DNA of 64,000 bases from an uncultured Muribaculaceae bacterium (lineage in GTDB: Bacteria; Bacteroidota; Bacteroidia; Bacteroidales; Muribaculaceae), in assembly GCA_910587235.1 (NCBI GenBank), contig CAJUKD010000010.1, forward strand, positions 1 through 64,000, read 5' to 3'. Under the pieces are notes generated by a model. The model was not told the origin of the DNA, made no database searches, and saw nothing but the letters and a program-made list of their open reading frames with translations. A program made the position numbers and the translations under genes. Positions 36,576 to 45,798 of the stretch are shown here, piece after piece; positions within the stretch are counted from its first letter, which is position 1, and the number at the start of each line of letters is the position of its first letter.

Positions 36576-37244
36576 ATGCTTCTCCTACAGATAACCGAAA
36601 CCGCCGCCACAGAAACCGTTCGCAGCATGAGCCTCTGGAACCTTTGCCTGCAGGGCGGATGGACAATGATTCCCCTTGCAGCGCTCCTGCTCCTGTCGAT
36701 ATACGTCACCATCGAGCGGGCAATCATCCTGCACAAAGCCTCGCGAACCGACGACACATTCATGAAACGCATAAGCGGATATATCCACGAATCCGAGATT
36801 GAAAGCGCCCTCAACCTCTGCAAAGCGACACCAACACCCTACGCCCGCCTGATAGCCAAAGGAATATCGCGCATAGGCCGTCCGATGAACGACGTGCTCG
36901 TGGCAATCGAGAACACAGGCAACCTCGAAGTGGCAAAACTCAGCAAAGGCCTGCCTCTGCTCGCCACCACCGCCGCGGGCGCCCCGATGATAGGCTTCCT
37001 CGGCACCGTAATCGGCATGGTACAGGCATTCTACGCCATCGCAGGCTCAGGCAGTTCCGCCACAATCGACTCTTTCGCATCGGGAATCTATGCCGCACTC
37101 GTGACCACCGTCGCCGGTCTGATCGTCGGAATCGCAGCTCTATTCGCCTACAACTTTCTGGTCGCCCGCGTAAACAAAATCATGAACCAGCTTGAGGCTC
37201 GCACCATGGAATTCATGGACCTCCTCAACGAACCGTCAGAATAA
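36576..37244 (+). CDS. exbB: MotA/TolQ/ExbB-family proton channel subunit
   Basis: A 222-residue inner-membrane protein. It has three membrane helices at about residues 28-48, 120-148 and 163-190, the second with the pore-lining block GFLGTVIGMVQAF. A cytoplasmic loop lies between helices one and two. It converts the proton-motive force into movement of a TonB-like partner. It is followed at 6 bp by the ExbD-type gene and then a TonB-like gene, forming a complete energiser operon. Confidence 0.92.
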   Translation: MLLLQITETAATETVRSMSLWNLCLQGGWTMIPLAALLLLSIYVTIERAIILHKASRTDDTFMKRISGYIHESEIESALNLCKATPTPYARLIAKGISRIGRPMNDVLVAIENTGNLEVAKLSKGLPLLATTAAGAPMIGFLGTVIGMVQAFYAIAGSGSSATIDSFASGIYAALVTTVAGLIVGIAALFAYNFLVARVNKIMNQLEARTMEFMDLLNEPSE

Positions 37245-37250
37245 TCAGCC

Positions 37251-37691
37251 ATGTCGCTCAAACGCCAACACGACATGATGGCCGGATTCTCCATGGCCTC
37301 GATGACCGACGTGGTATTCCTGCTGCTGGTATTCTTCATGGTAACGTCGACTTTCGTCTTCCCGACAGCATTGGAAATCGACCTTCCGCAGAGCCGACAA
37401 CAAACGCCCGTCAAGCCCGCTACCCGTGTATTCATCGACTCCGTAGGCTCATACTATGTCAGCCGGGGCGACACAGCTCCCGCAGCCGTTGCCTCCGACT
37501 CGCTGGCTCTGGTTCTCGGAGCCATAGCCGAAGCCGACACCACCGGCGCGGCAATCGCCGTACATGCCGACGCCGCCGTGCCCTACGGCAAAGTTGTGGA
37601 AGTCCTTAACCTCGGAGCCGAAAATTCCATCAAGATGGTGCTTGCCACACGGCCATCGGCACCAAAAGCCTCAGCCGATTCCATACGATGA
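37251..37691 (+). CDS. exbD: ExbD/TolR-family protein
   Basis: A 146-residue protein with one N-terminal membrane helix preceded by SMASMTDVVFLLLVFFMV. The aspartate in MTDVVFLLL is the conserved proton-carrying residue. The periplasmic part resembles the ExbD fold (AIAVHADAAVPYGKVVEVLNL). It overlaps the TonB-like gene by 4 bp (37688-37691). Confidence 0.92.
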   Translation: MSLKRQHDMMAGFSMASMTDVVFLLLVFFMVTSTFVFPTALEIDLPQSRQQTPVKPATRVFIDSVGSYYVSRGDTAPAAVASDSLALVLGAIAEADTTGAAIAVHADAAVPYGKVVEVLNLGAENSIKMVLATRPSAPKASADSIR

Positions 37692-38485
37692 ACCGCCCGC
37701 GCGCCACAGCATATACGGCAACGGCCGTCATAGCCCTGCTGACGATCGTCGGGCTGCGCAACGGTTCGCTTGAATTCGACACACGCACACTGCGCGTGCC
37801 GCCGCGCCCTGTGACAGAACTTGTAGAAATCGAGGACGAAGAATTCGTCGACATCTACAACCCGTCGGGCAACTCCGCCAACCCCGCGCCTGCCGTAGCA
37901 AAAGAAAACGCCCACAGCAGGTCGACACCCGCTTCAGCAACAGGCACCGACCTCAGCGACGCCGGAAAGGAAGCCGCGGCACCGGTACCGCCCGCCTCCG
38001 AACAAGAATCTCCCGTCACCGCACCCGAGCCACACGCAAGTCCTACAGGTCCCGATCGCGACAGCCGCGAGGCCGAAGAAGCACGCCGACGCGCCGAAGC
38101 CGACACACGTTCGGCATTCCGCAATGCCGCCGGAAAGGACAACACTTCGGACCGGGGAAAGAAATCCGACCGCGAGGCCGGACGCCCCGACGGCCACGAA
38201 TCACAGGCCAACGGCACAGGAATGGGCACCGTCGGAGGCGGATGGCACATGCCACGCTACGCCAAAGTCCCGTCGACACTAACAGGCAGCATCGTACTGC
38301 GGGCCACAGTCGACCGCACAGGCCATGTAAGTTCGGTGATCCTTAGCGGAGGCGAAGCGCCTGCAGCCGCCGACGCCGCACTTGTTCGCGCCTGCATAGC
38401 CGAGGTGCGGTCACGCGTATTCACCCGCTCCGACAAGGACGCACCCGAGCAGGCCATAGCCACCATAACATACCGTTTCCGCTGA
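37688..38485 (+). CDS. TonB-like energy transducer
   Basis: A 265-residue protein. One N-terminal membrane helix (YTATAVIALLTIVGL) is followed by a long proline-, alanine- and charge-rich spacer of about 150 residues. The C-terminal TonB-type domain begins near KVPSTLTGSIVLRATVDRTGHV and ends IATITYRFR. It couples the ExbB/ExbD channel to outer-membrane receptors, or perhaps to another envelope process such as TolA-like constriction. The sequence alone does not decide this. Confidence 0.85.
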   Translation: MNRPRATAYTATAVIALLTIVGLRNGSLEFDTRTLRVPPRPVTELVEIEDEEFVDIYNPSGNSANPAPAVAKENAHSRSTPASATGTDLSDAGKEAAAPVPPASEQESPVTAPEPHASPTGPDRDSREAEEARRRAEADTRSAFRNAAGKDNTSDRGKKSDREAGRPDGHESQANGTGMGTVGGGWHMPRYAKVPSTLTGSIVLRATVDRTGHVSSVILSGGEAPAAADAALVRACIAEVRSRVFTRSDKDAPEQAIATITYRFR

Positions 38486-38552
38486 AAGACATCTTTTCCG
38501 CCTTTTAACATTCTTCAATACCTTAAAAGTTACGCCGTCGGGCATTTTTTCG

Positions 38553-38560
38553 TATTTTTG
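38553..38560 (+). promoter_or_regulatory. -7 box in front of rex
   Basis: TATTTTTG overlaps the possible GTG start at 38560, which argues that translation begins further downstream at the ATG at 38599. Confidence 0.5.
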
Positions 38561-38598
38561 TGGCCGTGGACAAAAAAAGCGATAATTTCCCTCCCCAG

Positions 38599-39219
38599 AT
38601 GCAGCTGCCGGAACCTACGCTCCGACGGCTTCCATGGTATCTGGCATACCTCGGGCTTCTGAACCAGAAAGGAGTGGAATATATTTCCTCGACCAAAATT
38701 TCCGAAGAACTCAACGTCGATTCATCGCAGATCGCCAAAGACCTCTCCTTCCTGAACATCCGTGGCAAAACACGTATCGGATATGAAGTGAAAGCACTCG
38801 AAAGCAAGCTGCGCGACTTTCTGGGCTTTGCCTGCGTGCATCGCGCCGTGATGGCCGGAGTCGGCAGCCTCGGCGAGGCTCTTATCCGCGACTCCGGTCT
38901 TCAGCGCTACGGCCTGCGGATAAGCGCAGGAGTCGACATAAACCCGGATCTGATCGGCTCCACCATCTGCGGAGTGACAATACACCATCCCGACAAACTC
39001 CCGCAGCTGGTAAAGGAACTCGACATCACCATAGGCATCGTAGCCGTGCCTTTCGAAAGCGCCCAGGCCATGGCCGACACATTGGCCGACGCCGGCATAC
39101 GCGCTCTCTGGAACTTTACGCCTTATCGAATCCGCGCCCGCGAAGGAGTCGTGATTACCAACACATCCATCTATTCACATCTGGCGCTGATATATAACCG
39201 TCTGGCCTCGCAGCGATGA
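38599..39219 (+). CDS. rex: Redox-sensing transcriptional repressor Rex
   Basis: A 206-residue NADH-sensing repressor. Residues about 1-70 are a winged helix (LPEPTLRRLPWYLAYLGLL...SQIAKDLSF), and a Rossmann domain follows with GVGSLGEAL. The frame is open upstream to GTG codons at 38560 and 38566, but the -7 box covers that region and family members begin with a short leader before PEPTLRRLPWYL, so the ATG at 38599 is preferred. It overlaps the next gene by 4 bp. It probably controls anaerobic redox genes. Confidence 0.93.
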   Translation: MQLPEPTLRRLPWYLAYLGLLNQKGVEYISSTKISEELNVDSSQIAKDLSFLNIRGKTRIGYEVKALESKLRDFLGFACVHRAVMAGVGSLGEALIRDSGLQRYGLRISAGVDINPDLIGSTICGVTIHHPDKLPQLVKELDITIGIVAVPFESAQAMADTLADAGIRALWNFTPYRIRAREGVVITNTSIYSHLALIYNRLASQR

Positions 39220-39824
39220 AAATCATCAGCATCTTCGGCTCCGCCGCAGACATCACCGGCATGCCTCGCATGAGCGCAGGCGCGGACTCCGCCATTCTCC
39301 GCCAAGGCGATCCCCTTTTCGTTCCCGACCATCTCGGCGCATGGGACGGCGAAATATGTCCTGCGATACGTATATGCCGCCTCGGACTGAACATTCCATT
39401 GAAAGCGGCACGAAGCTACTACGACGCCATAACAGCAATGCACATCCTCCGGCCGGCCGACGGCAACAGACTTACGGACGAAGCCGTAGCCCTGATCGAC
39501 CGCGCCTTCGCTCCCGGACTATGGATACCGCTCGGCAGCGACACCGCCTCCTGCAAACCGATTTCACTGAGCATCGACAGTCTGGGGCCCGACGGCAGCA
39601 GCGACCGACGGAGCCTCGACTTCTCGCCCGAAAGCCTTGGCGCCGACGCCGCCATAGCCGCACTGTCAAAACTGGCGACCGTCAAGACCGGCGACATAAT
39701 AGTGTTCCGCCGGCACAGCCTACAGTCAGGACCGGCCATGCGCCCCGACAGTACAGGATGTTTCCGGGGACTGATCACAGCCTCGATCGACGGCCGCGAC
39801 TGCATGAAACTGAAAATACGCTGA
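39216..39824 (+). CDS. Degenerate fumarylacetoacetate-hydrolase-like protein
   Basis: A 202-residue protein coupled to rex by a 4-bp overlap. The layout FVPDHLGAWDGEICPAIRIC-RLGLNI, AARSYYDAIT and LIDRAFAPG-LWIPLGSD follows small FAH-family hydrolases. The usual metal-binding E-x-E (EAELVIRI) is replaced by GEICPAIRI, so the metal site looks lost. If the match is correct it is a non-catalytic relative. The function is unknown, and the family call is tentative. Confidence 0.45.
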   Translation: MKIISIFGSAADITGMPRMSAGADSAILRQGDPLFVPDHLGAWDGEICPAIRICRLGLNIPLKAARSYYDAITAMHILRPADGNRLTDEAVALIDRAFAPGLWIPLGSDTASCKPISLSIDSLGPDGSSDRRSLDFSPESLGADAAIAALSKLATVKTGDIIVFRRHSLQSGPAMRPDSTGCFRGLITASIDGRDCMKLKIR

Positions 39825-39877
39825 CACCCTCACTGAGCACCGAATTCTAAACCATATACTCTCAACTCTAAACCTTA

Positions 39878-42800
39878 ATGTCCAAGCACCTGCGCATACA
39901 CACATCAATCGCGGCCATTCTCATGGCCGCAGCATCCGCCATGGCCTTTCCCGCAAGCCATTATTCCATAAATTCACGTTTGGCACAAGGACGATGGGTA
40001 AAGGTACGCGTACAGCGCCAAGGCATACAGCAGATAAGCTATGAACAACTACGTCAATGGGGGTTTTCCGACCCTGCCGCGGTCAACGTCTACGGAACCG
40101 GCGGCGCATATCCGTCGGTCGACGCATTCAGCGCATCATACGCCGATGACCTCACACAGACAGCCACAGTCCACACCGCCGACGGACGTATCCTCTTCTA
40201 CGGTGAAAAAGACCTGCGCACCGAACTGAAAAACGCTGCAGCAGTCGAATTCCAACGCAACTACTACGACACCGAAGGCTACTACTTCCTGAGCGACTGC
40301 GAGCAAACAGAAACAGTGCCCGTCATGCCAATACGCCAACCGGCCAAGGAAACAGCACCGACAATAGTCCACTACCACGTCGAAATACAGGAAGACGAAG
40401 TACAGAACCCGATGCAGTCCGGAGTATTCTTCCACGGCCCCAAAATGTCAATAGGCGAAAGCCGGCGCTTCGACTTCCACATCGAGGACTACGCATCCCT
40501 GACCTCCTCCGGCTCGCCGACAGTGAACGGATCCTTCCAGTACGATTTTGCCGCACGCGGTTCGAACCAGACCCCCATAGCGCTGTCGATGACACCGAGC
40601 GAAAACATATCGGTTGTCGGCACACTGCACAACAACGAATGCACGCAGCAGCGCGTGGCCTCACGGGCATACAATGTCGCCTCGGGATGGTTCCGCTTCA
40701 ACGCAAGCGAGGAAAAACCGCTCGACGACGCCCAAGTTTCAGTCACAGTAACCGTTCCGCCGACAGCATCCACCGTCGTATATGCCGCCATTGACCGCGT
40801 GACAATGATATACCCCCGCCTCAACCGCCTCGGCAAGCGCCCCGCAATCGACATGCACATAGCGAGCACAGCCGTGCTCAACCAGCCTTTCGAGCTGAGC
40901 GACGTCCCCGCAGACGTAGTGATGTGGGACGTGACAGACCCTTCGGCCATACACTCCTACGAACTGGCCTACGACAGCGAAAAGCGCAAGGCCTCCGGCA
41001 GCTTCGAGCGAATGATGAGCCAGCAGAACGGCACAGGGCATTTCGTGGTATTCGACCCTTCGGCAACCCACAACGACGTAATCTTCGCCGGCGACGTGGC
41101 AAACCAGAACATACACGGCATGGACACCCCCGACATGCTGATAATAACCACCCCGACCCTGAAACCATACGCCGAGGAACTCGCCGAAATCCACCGCAGG
41201 CGTCAGGGTATTTATGTCACAGTACTCACACAGGACGAGATTTTCAACGAATTCTCCTCAGGGACACGCTCTGTCATGGGCTACCGCCGGGCGGCAAAGA
41301 TGTTCTACGACCGCGATCCGTCGGTGTTCCGCTACATACTTCTATATGGTTCCGCCACCTGGGACAACCGTTTCATAGCCACCCAGCCCCGCGATGTGCT
41401 CCTGAGCTATCAGGTGCAGAATCAGAGCCATGCCGTGGAAAATGCCACCTGCTACACCTCCGACAACTACTTCGCCATGCTCGACGACAACTACCGCTCC
41501 GACAACATCTACTTCCAGCCCACCCACGCCAGCGTGGGCCGACTACCCGTGGTCGACGCATCGAAAGCACGCAAAATCAACAACAAAATAGCCCGTTTCT
41601 TCGAAAATCCGCCATCTCCGGCAACATACCTCCGGGGCATCTTCATCAGCGACGACGGCGACCAGTGGGTACACACACGCCAGTCGCAGGCCACACTCGA
41701 AGCTCTGCGCGAACACCAGCCCGGATTCACGGCCATGCAGGGGCACACATACATATACCCGCGCAAAGAATCCCGATGCCCGGAAATGGTCGACTACATA
41801 GCGGCTACACTGAAACGCGGAGCCGGTTACTTCACCTACAGCGGTCACGGAACCGAGCAGGCGCTCGGCCTTGAATGCTTCTGGACCGACAAACTTGCCG
41901 AAAGCACCCTATACTCCGTAAGCCCGCTGGCTATGCTCGCCACCTGTGTGTCATACCCCCTCGACCGCATGAACAACGCAATGGCCGACGCAATGGTATT
42001 CAAGGAGGACGGAGGCATGATAGGCGTCATCGCAGCATCACGCTCGGTCTACCTCGAATTCAACCAGACCCTCAACCGGGCTGTGGCTGTCGCATACTCC
42101 AAAGCCGAGCCGGGAATGTGCTACGGCGATCTGCTACGCATAGCCCGCAACGAAATGCTCGCCGAAGGAATAGAATCCAACAGCGCCATCAACACTATGG
42201 CCTACAACTACTGCGGCGACCCGGCACTGCCTATACCTGCGCCGCGCTACGGCATAAAGGTCGAAAGCATCAACGGAACAGCGATCGCCGCGGCCGGCGA
42301 CGCCATAGCCGTCACGCCGCTCGCGCCGCTGCGGATAAAAGCCCGGATTACCGACTCCGAAGGCCGCACCGTCGAACGCTTCAACGGCACGGGACTCGTC
42401 GAAGTCTACGACGGCCCCCACATCGAACTGGGACGACGCCACGACAGCGGCGACCGCGACTCCATAGGCGAATTCACCATCGACGAGCGCCTGCTGGCCG
42501 AAAAACCCGTGACAGTGCGCGACGGATTCATCGATGCCGAACTTGTGCTTCCCGAACCCGCTTATACAGGTCTGGCAAACAACCGCATCGTCATAACGGC
42601 AACAGACACATCGCGAGGCGACCATGCCGCAGGATTCGACCGCCACGCAGCCGTCACGGCGGCCGGCGACGACGCCGGAAAAGACCTTGACCGCACGGCA
42701 CCGCAGATTCTGCAATTCTACATCGACAACCCCGCATTCGCACCCGGCGACATTGTCGGAGGCGACTTCACCGTCCACGCCATAATCGACCCCTCGCCGA

Positions 42801-43321
42801 CCGGTCTGAACCTGACAAACACAGGAATAGGACAATCGTCAATCCTGACGCTCGACGACGACACGTCTTTCAAAGCCGTAGGCGCCGACGTAAGCTACAA
42901 GCCCGACGGAACGGCACACATGAGCACACGAATAAACGCCATCGGCGACGGCAGGCACACCCTGCGCCTGTCCGTGGCAAACAACGCCGGAGTGCGCGCC
43001 TACGCCACCCTCGACTTCACAGCGATAGCCTCCGCCGCACAGGCATCACTGACAACCGACTCCCCCGTGGCACGCGGAGGAAACGTAACCCTCGATCTCA
43101 GCCACAGTTTCCCGGAAACACCCGACGCACGTCTGATCGTCACCGACTCGCAGGGTAATACCGTATTCTCTCGCGAGCACTGTTCATTCCCGTTCGAATG
43201 GGACCTGAAAGACCTTTCCGGCGAAGAACTCCCCGACGGCCGCTACGAAGCCTGCGCCGTAATGCGGTGCGGCCTGTATTTTGGCTCGACTCCACGCACC
43301 GAAATCATTGTGATACGTTAA
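39878..43321 (+). CDS. porU: Type IX secretion system sortase PorU
   Basis: A 1147-residue C25-family cysteine protease at the outer membrane that removes the C-terminal signal of type IX cargo and attaches them to the cell surface. It has a signal peptide (IAAILMAAASAMA), an N-terminal beta domain, then the gingipain-like core with H657 in TYSGHGTEQ and C690 in LATCVSYP. The C-terminal part ends in Ig-like and FlgD-like domains (SFPFEWDLKDLSGEELPDGRYE). It is directly followed by porV, its shuttle partner. Confidence 0.95.
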   Translation: MSKHLRIHTSIAAILMAAASAMAFPASHYSINSRLAQGRWVKVRVQRQGIQQISYEQLRQWGFSDPAAVNVYGTGGAYPSVDAFSASYADDLTQTATVHTADGRILFYGEKDLRTELKNAAAVEFQRNYYDTEGYYFLSDCEQTETVPVMPIRQPAKETAPTIVHYHVEIQEDEVQNPMQSGVFFHGPKMSIGESRRFDFHIEDYASLTSSGSPTVNGSFQYDFAARGSNQTPIALSMTPSENISVVGTLHNNECTQQRVASRAYNVASGWFRFNASEEKPLDDAQVSVTVTVPPTASTVVYAAIDRVTMIYPRLNRLGKRPAIDMHIASTAVLNQPFELSDVPADVVMWDVTDPSAIHSYELAYDSEKRKASGSFERMMSQQNGTGHFVVFDPSATHNDVIFAGDVANQNIHGMDTPDMLIITTPTLKPYAEELAEIHRRRQGIYVTVLTQDEIFNEFSSGTRSVMGYRRAAKMFYDRDPSVFRYILLYGSATWDNRFIATQPRDVLLSYQVQNQSHAVENATCYTSDNYFAMLDDNYRSDNIYFQPTHASVGRLPVVDASKARKINNKIARFFENPPSPATYLRGIFISDDGDQWVHTRQSQATLEALREHQPGFTAMQGHTYIYPRKESRCPEMVDYIAATLKRGAGYFTYSGHGTEQALGLECFWTDKLAESTLYSVSPLAMLATCVSYPLDRMNNAMADAMVFKEDGGMIGVIAASRSVYLEFNQTLNRAVAVAYSKAEPGMCYGDLLRIARNEMLAEGIESNSAINTMAYNYCGDPALPIPAPRYGIKVESINGTAIAAAGDAIAVTPLAPLRIKARITDSEGRTVERFNGTGLVEVYDGPHIELGRRHDSGDRDSIGEFTIDERLLAEKPVTVRDGFIDAELVLPEPAYTGLANNRIVITATDTSRGDHAAGFDRHAAVTAAGDDAGKDLDRTAPQILQFYIDNPAFAPGDIVGGDFTVHAIIDPSPTGLNLTNTGIGQSSILTLDDDTSFKAVGADVSYKPDGTAHMSTRINAIGDGRHTLRLSVANNAGVRAYATLDFTAIASAAQASLTTDSPVARGGNVTLDLSHSFPETPDARLIVTDSQGNTVFSREHCSFPFEWDLKDLSGEELPDGRYEACAVMRCGLYFGSTPRTEIIVIR

Positions 43322-43370
43322 AGACCGGCTCAAAGCAATAAAACGGCAGATTCTGGGTTATTATTAAAAA

Positions 43371-43393
43371 CATGCGCGCCGACGGCGCGCATG
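43371..43393 (+). promoter_or_regulatory. Perfect hairpin between porU and porV
   Basis: CATGCGCGCC and GGCGCGCATG pair around GAC. No T-run follows, so it may balance porU and porV expression rather than end transcription. Confidence 0.6.
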
Positions 43394-43421
43394 CCATCCG
43401 ACGATAAAACTCAATCAGCAA

Positions 43422-44636
43422 ATGAAAATAAGCACCAGGATAAGCATAATCACAGCTCTGACGCTGGCACTCGTCGCCGGCTCCGCAGCACCCGTACTTG
43501 CCCAGAAAAACGAATTCAACCCCGTCGAAACAGGCGTGACATCGCTATCGATAGCACCCGACGCCCGCGGAGCATCCATGGGCGACCTCGGCGCGGCCAC
43601 CGACCCCGACGCCAACTCCCAGTTCTGGAATCCATCGAAGTATGCTTTTGCATGGAGCCAGGCCGCCGTATCGCTCAGCTACACCCCGTGGCTGCGAAAA
43701 CTGGTCAACGACATATTTCTGGCCAACCTCGCCGGATACTGGAAATTCGGCGGAGGCGACAATCAGGCTATAAGCGCGTCGCTGCGCTACTTCTCCTTGG
43801 GCGAAGTGACGACTTCCGACGCGGCCAACACCTCAACGATGTCGATCAACCCCTACGAAATGTCATTCGACGTAGGCTATTCCCGCAAGCTATCCGAAAA
43901 ATTCTCCATGGGCGTAGTGTTCCGCTACATCTATTCCGACCTGGGCTTCTCCGACTCATACGCCGGCGACCAGACCACAGGCGCATCGGCATTCTCCGCC
44001 GACATAGCAGGCTACTACACCACCTATCCCGTCATAGGCCGCAACGAATGCCAGTGGTCATGGGGATGGAACATTTCAAACATAGGCACAAAAGTAGCAT
44101 ACAACAACGGCGAGAATCCCGCATTCCTCCCTACAAACCTTCGACTCGGAACAACATTCATGTTCCCTCTGGCCGACTACCACACTCTGGCGCTCAGCCT
44201 CGACCTTAATAAACTTCTGGTGCCGACAAAACCTCGCGAGAGCGACTTCGACATGAACTCCGTCGACGGACAGCGCGAGTACATCGACGCACTCGAGGAC
44301 TGGAAGAACATGTCGCCTTTCACCGGCATATTCAAGTCATTCAGCGACGCACCCGGCGGTTTCAAAGAAGAACTGCGCGAAATATACATGTCATTAGGCG
44401 CCGAATACGCCTACAACAACCAGTTCTTCCTGCGCGCAGGCTACTACTACGAAAATGCCAACAAAGGCAACCGCCAGTACTTCGGCATAGGAGCCGGATT
44501 CTCGCTGAACGTCGTACGCCTCGACGCATCCTACATGCTCGCAACGGCACAGACATCGCCGCTCGACCAGACCCTGCGTTTCACTCTCACTTTCGACATG
44601 GACGGCCTGCGCGACCTGATGGGCCGGCGCCGCTGA
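43422..44636 (+). CDS. porV: Type IX secretion outer-membrane protein PorV
   Basis: A 404-residue outer-membrane beta-barrel protein that collects cargo from the translocon and delivers it to PorU. A signal peptide (ALTLALVAGSAAPVLAQ) is followed by the family opening GVTSLSIAPDARGASMGDLGAATDPDANSQFWNP. Alternating strands continue to a C-terminal LRFTLTFDMDGL strand. It lies 100 bp after porU with a hairpin in the gap and 36 bp before ispF. Confidence 0.95.
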   Translation: MKISTRISIITALTLALVAGSAAPVLAQKNEFNPVETGVTSLSIAPDARGASMGDLGAATDPDANSQFWNPSKYAFAWSQAAVSLSYTPWLRKLVNDIFLANLAGYWKFGGGDNQAISASLRYFSLGEVTTSDAANTSTMSINPYEMSFDVGYSRKLSEKFSMGVVFRYIYSDLGFSDSYAGDQTTGASAFSADIAGYYTTYPVIGRNECQWSWGWNISNIGTKVAYNNGENPAFLPTNLRLGTTFMFPLADYHTLALSLDLNKLLVPTKPRESDFDMNSVDGQREYIDALEDWKNMSPFTGIFKSFSDAPGGFKEELREIYMSLGAEYAYNNQFFLRAGYYYENANKGNRQYFGIGAGFSLNVVRLDASYMLATAQTSPLDQTLRFTLTFDMDGLRDLMGRRR

Positions 44637-44672
44637 TCCCTCGTCGAACGGAATCCACCTAAACACAACAGC

Positions 44673-45161
44673 ATGAATTACCCGCCATTCCGCATAGGCT
44701 CGGGCTTCGACGTCCACCGCCTGGTAGAAGGACGGCGCTGCATAATCTGCGGCGTCGATATCCCCCACCCGACGGGACTGCTCGGCCACAGCGATGCCGA
44801 CGTCGCGCTCCACGCCCTTGCCGACGCGCTCCTCGGAGCCGCCGCACTCGGCGACATAGGACACCTGTTCCCCGACACCGACCCTCGATGGAAAGGAGCC
44901 GACTCCCGAATACTCCTGCGAAAAGTAGTCGAAGCAATCGCTTCCGCAGGATATGCCGTCGGCAATGTCGACATAACCATAATGGCACAGGCGCCGCGCA
45001 TGGCGCCGCACATCGAAACAATGCGCGCCAATGTGGCCGCCGATCTCGGCATATCCGCCGACCGTGTGGCCGTAAAGGCCACCACGACCGAACGACTCGG
45101 TTTCACAGGCCGCGGCGAAGGAATTGCAGCCCAGGCTACCGCTCTGATTTTCAACATCTGA
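44673..45161 (+). CDS. ispF: 2-C-methyl-D-erythritol 2,4-cyclodiphosphate synthase
   Basis: A 162-residue enzyme of the MEP isoprenoid pathway. GSGFDVHRL supplies the metal-binding aspartate and histidine, and HSDADVALHALADALLGAAALGDIGHLFPD is the long family signature. TTERLGFTGRGEGIAAQA closes the active site. The length is typical. It lies after porV, perhaps in the same transcript, and before the tRNA gene. Confidence 0.97.
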   Translation: MNYPPFRIGSGFDVHRLVEGRRCIICGVDIPHPTGLLGHSDADVALHALADALLGAAALGDIGHLFPDTDPRWKGADSRILLRKVVEAIASAGYAVGNVDITIMAQAPRMAPHIETMRANVAADLGISADRVAVKATTTERLGFTGRGEGIAAQATALIFNI

Positions 45162-45205
45162 ATTTTATAGTTTAAAGTTTAGAGTTTATTTTGCGGATTT
45201 TTTCG

Positions 45206-45213
45206 TAAATTTG
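45206..45213 (+). promoter_or_regulatory. -7 box upstream of tRNA-Arg
   Basis: TAAATTTG lies 20 bp before the mature tRNA 5' end. Confidence 0.5.
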
Positions 45214-45232
45214 CCTTTGAAAAAGACAGAAC

Positions 45233-45304
45233 GCCCCGGTAGTTCAACGGATAGAATAGAGGTTTCCTAAACCTTTGATAGCAGTTCGATTCTGCTCCGG
45301 GGTA
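45233..45304 (+). tRNA. tRNA-Arg, anticodon CCT
   Basis: The acceptor arms GCCCCGG and CCGGGGT (G-U at the first pair) and the D-arm GTTC/GAAT are present. The anticodon stem GAGGT/ACCTT has loop TTCCTAA, giving anticodon CCT. The T-arm AGCAG/CTGCT has loop TTCGATT, so a full cloverleaf folds by hand. The discriminator is A at 45304, and CCA is not encoded. It reads AGG codons. Confidence 0.93.
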
Positions 45305-45323
45305 CAAAAAGACGACCGCCATC

Positions 45324-45620
45324 GTGAACTTCCCGTCACTCTCCCGCTGGATGCGGCGTTTCCTGCCGCTGCCGACCATCATTGCCCTTGCCGTGGTGGC
45401 TTTTATCACGTTTTATGGCGACAACTCCGTGGTACGTCGTATCGAATACGACCGCCAGATCGACAGCCTGCGCCACGAACTCAAGGCCAACCGCGACACA
45501 ATGCTCTACTACCGCGAGCTGAACGCACGCCTCTCCTCCGATCCCGACATGGTCGAATCCGTCGTCCGGCAGGAGTACAACATGGCACGCCCCGACGAAG
45601 ACGTCTACATCTTCAAGTAA
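45324..45620 (+). CDS. DivIC/FtsB-like septum formation protein
   Basis: A 98-residue bitopic membrane protein. A short basic N-terminus is followed by one membrane helix at about residues 17-34 (TIIALAVVAFITFY), then a coiled coil (RQIDSLRHELKANRDTMLYYRELNARL) and the family ending VRQEYNMARPDEDVYIF. It would act in the division complex with FtsL- and FtsQ-type partners. It starts 20 bp after tRNA-Arg. Confidence 0.88.
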   Translation: MNFPSLSRWMRRFLPLPTIIALAVVAFITFYGDNSVVRRIEYDRQIDSLRHELKANRDTMLYYRELNARLSSDPDMVESVVRQEYNMARPDEDVYIFK

Positions 45621-45640
45621 TATGCGAAAAAAAGCAACAA

Positions 45641-45752
45641 GTAAAAAGTAGAGCTGCGCCTGCGGCGCAAGTTAAAACAATGGTTTCAGAAAGTAGGGGA
45701 CGTGCCGTGGCACGTCTTGTACATCAGAAAAAACATTTACTTTAACTTTATA
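45641..45752 (+). repeat. Composite intergenic repeat, copy A
   Basis: It runs AAAAAGTAGAGCTGCGCC, TGCGGCGCAAGTTAAAACAA, TGGTTTCAG, the palindrome at 45699-45716, TTGTACATCAGAAAAAACAT, TTACTTTAAC. It contains a first hairpin (TGCGCC-TGC-GGCGCA) and the main palindrome as the second. Confidence 0.75.
45699..45716. repeat. Dispersed palindrome, copy 4
   Basis: GACGTGCCGTGGCACGTC, the consensus form. Confidence 0.85.
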
Positions 45753-45798
45753 AACTCAATCCCGAAAACTCCTCTCATCTAAAACCTAAATTCCGACA

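Noticed and set aside
42134..42835. A 233-codon minus-strand frame inside porU
   Set aside because: Same kind of shadow. porU is intact on the other strand.
45233..45304. tRNA-Arg considered as an integration site of an island
   Set aside because: No integrase and no direct repeat of the tRNA 3' end was found nearby. The flanking genes are ordinary.
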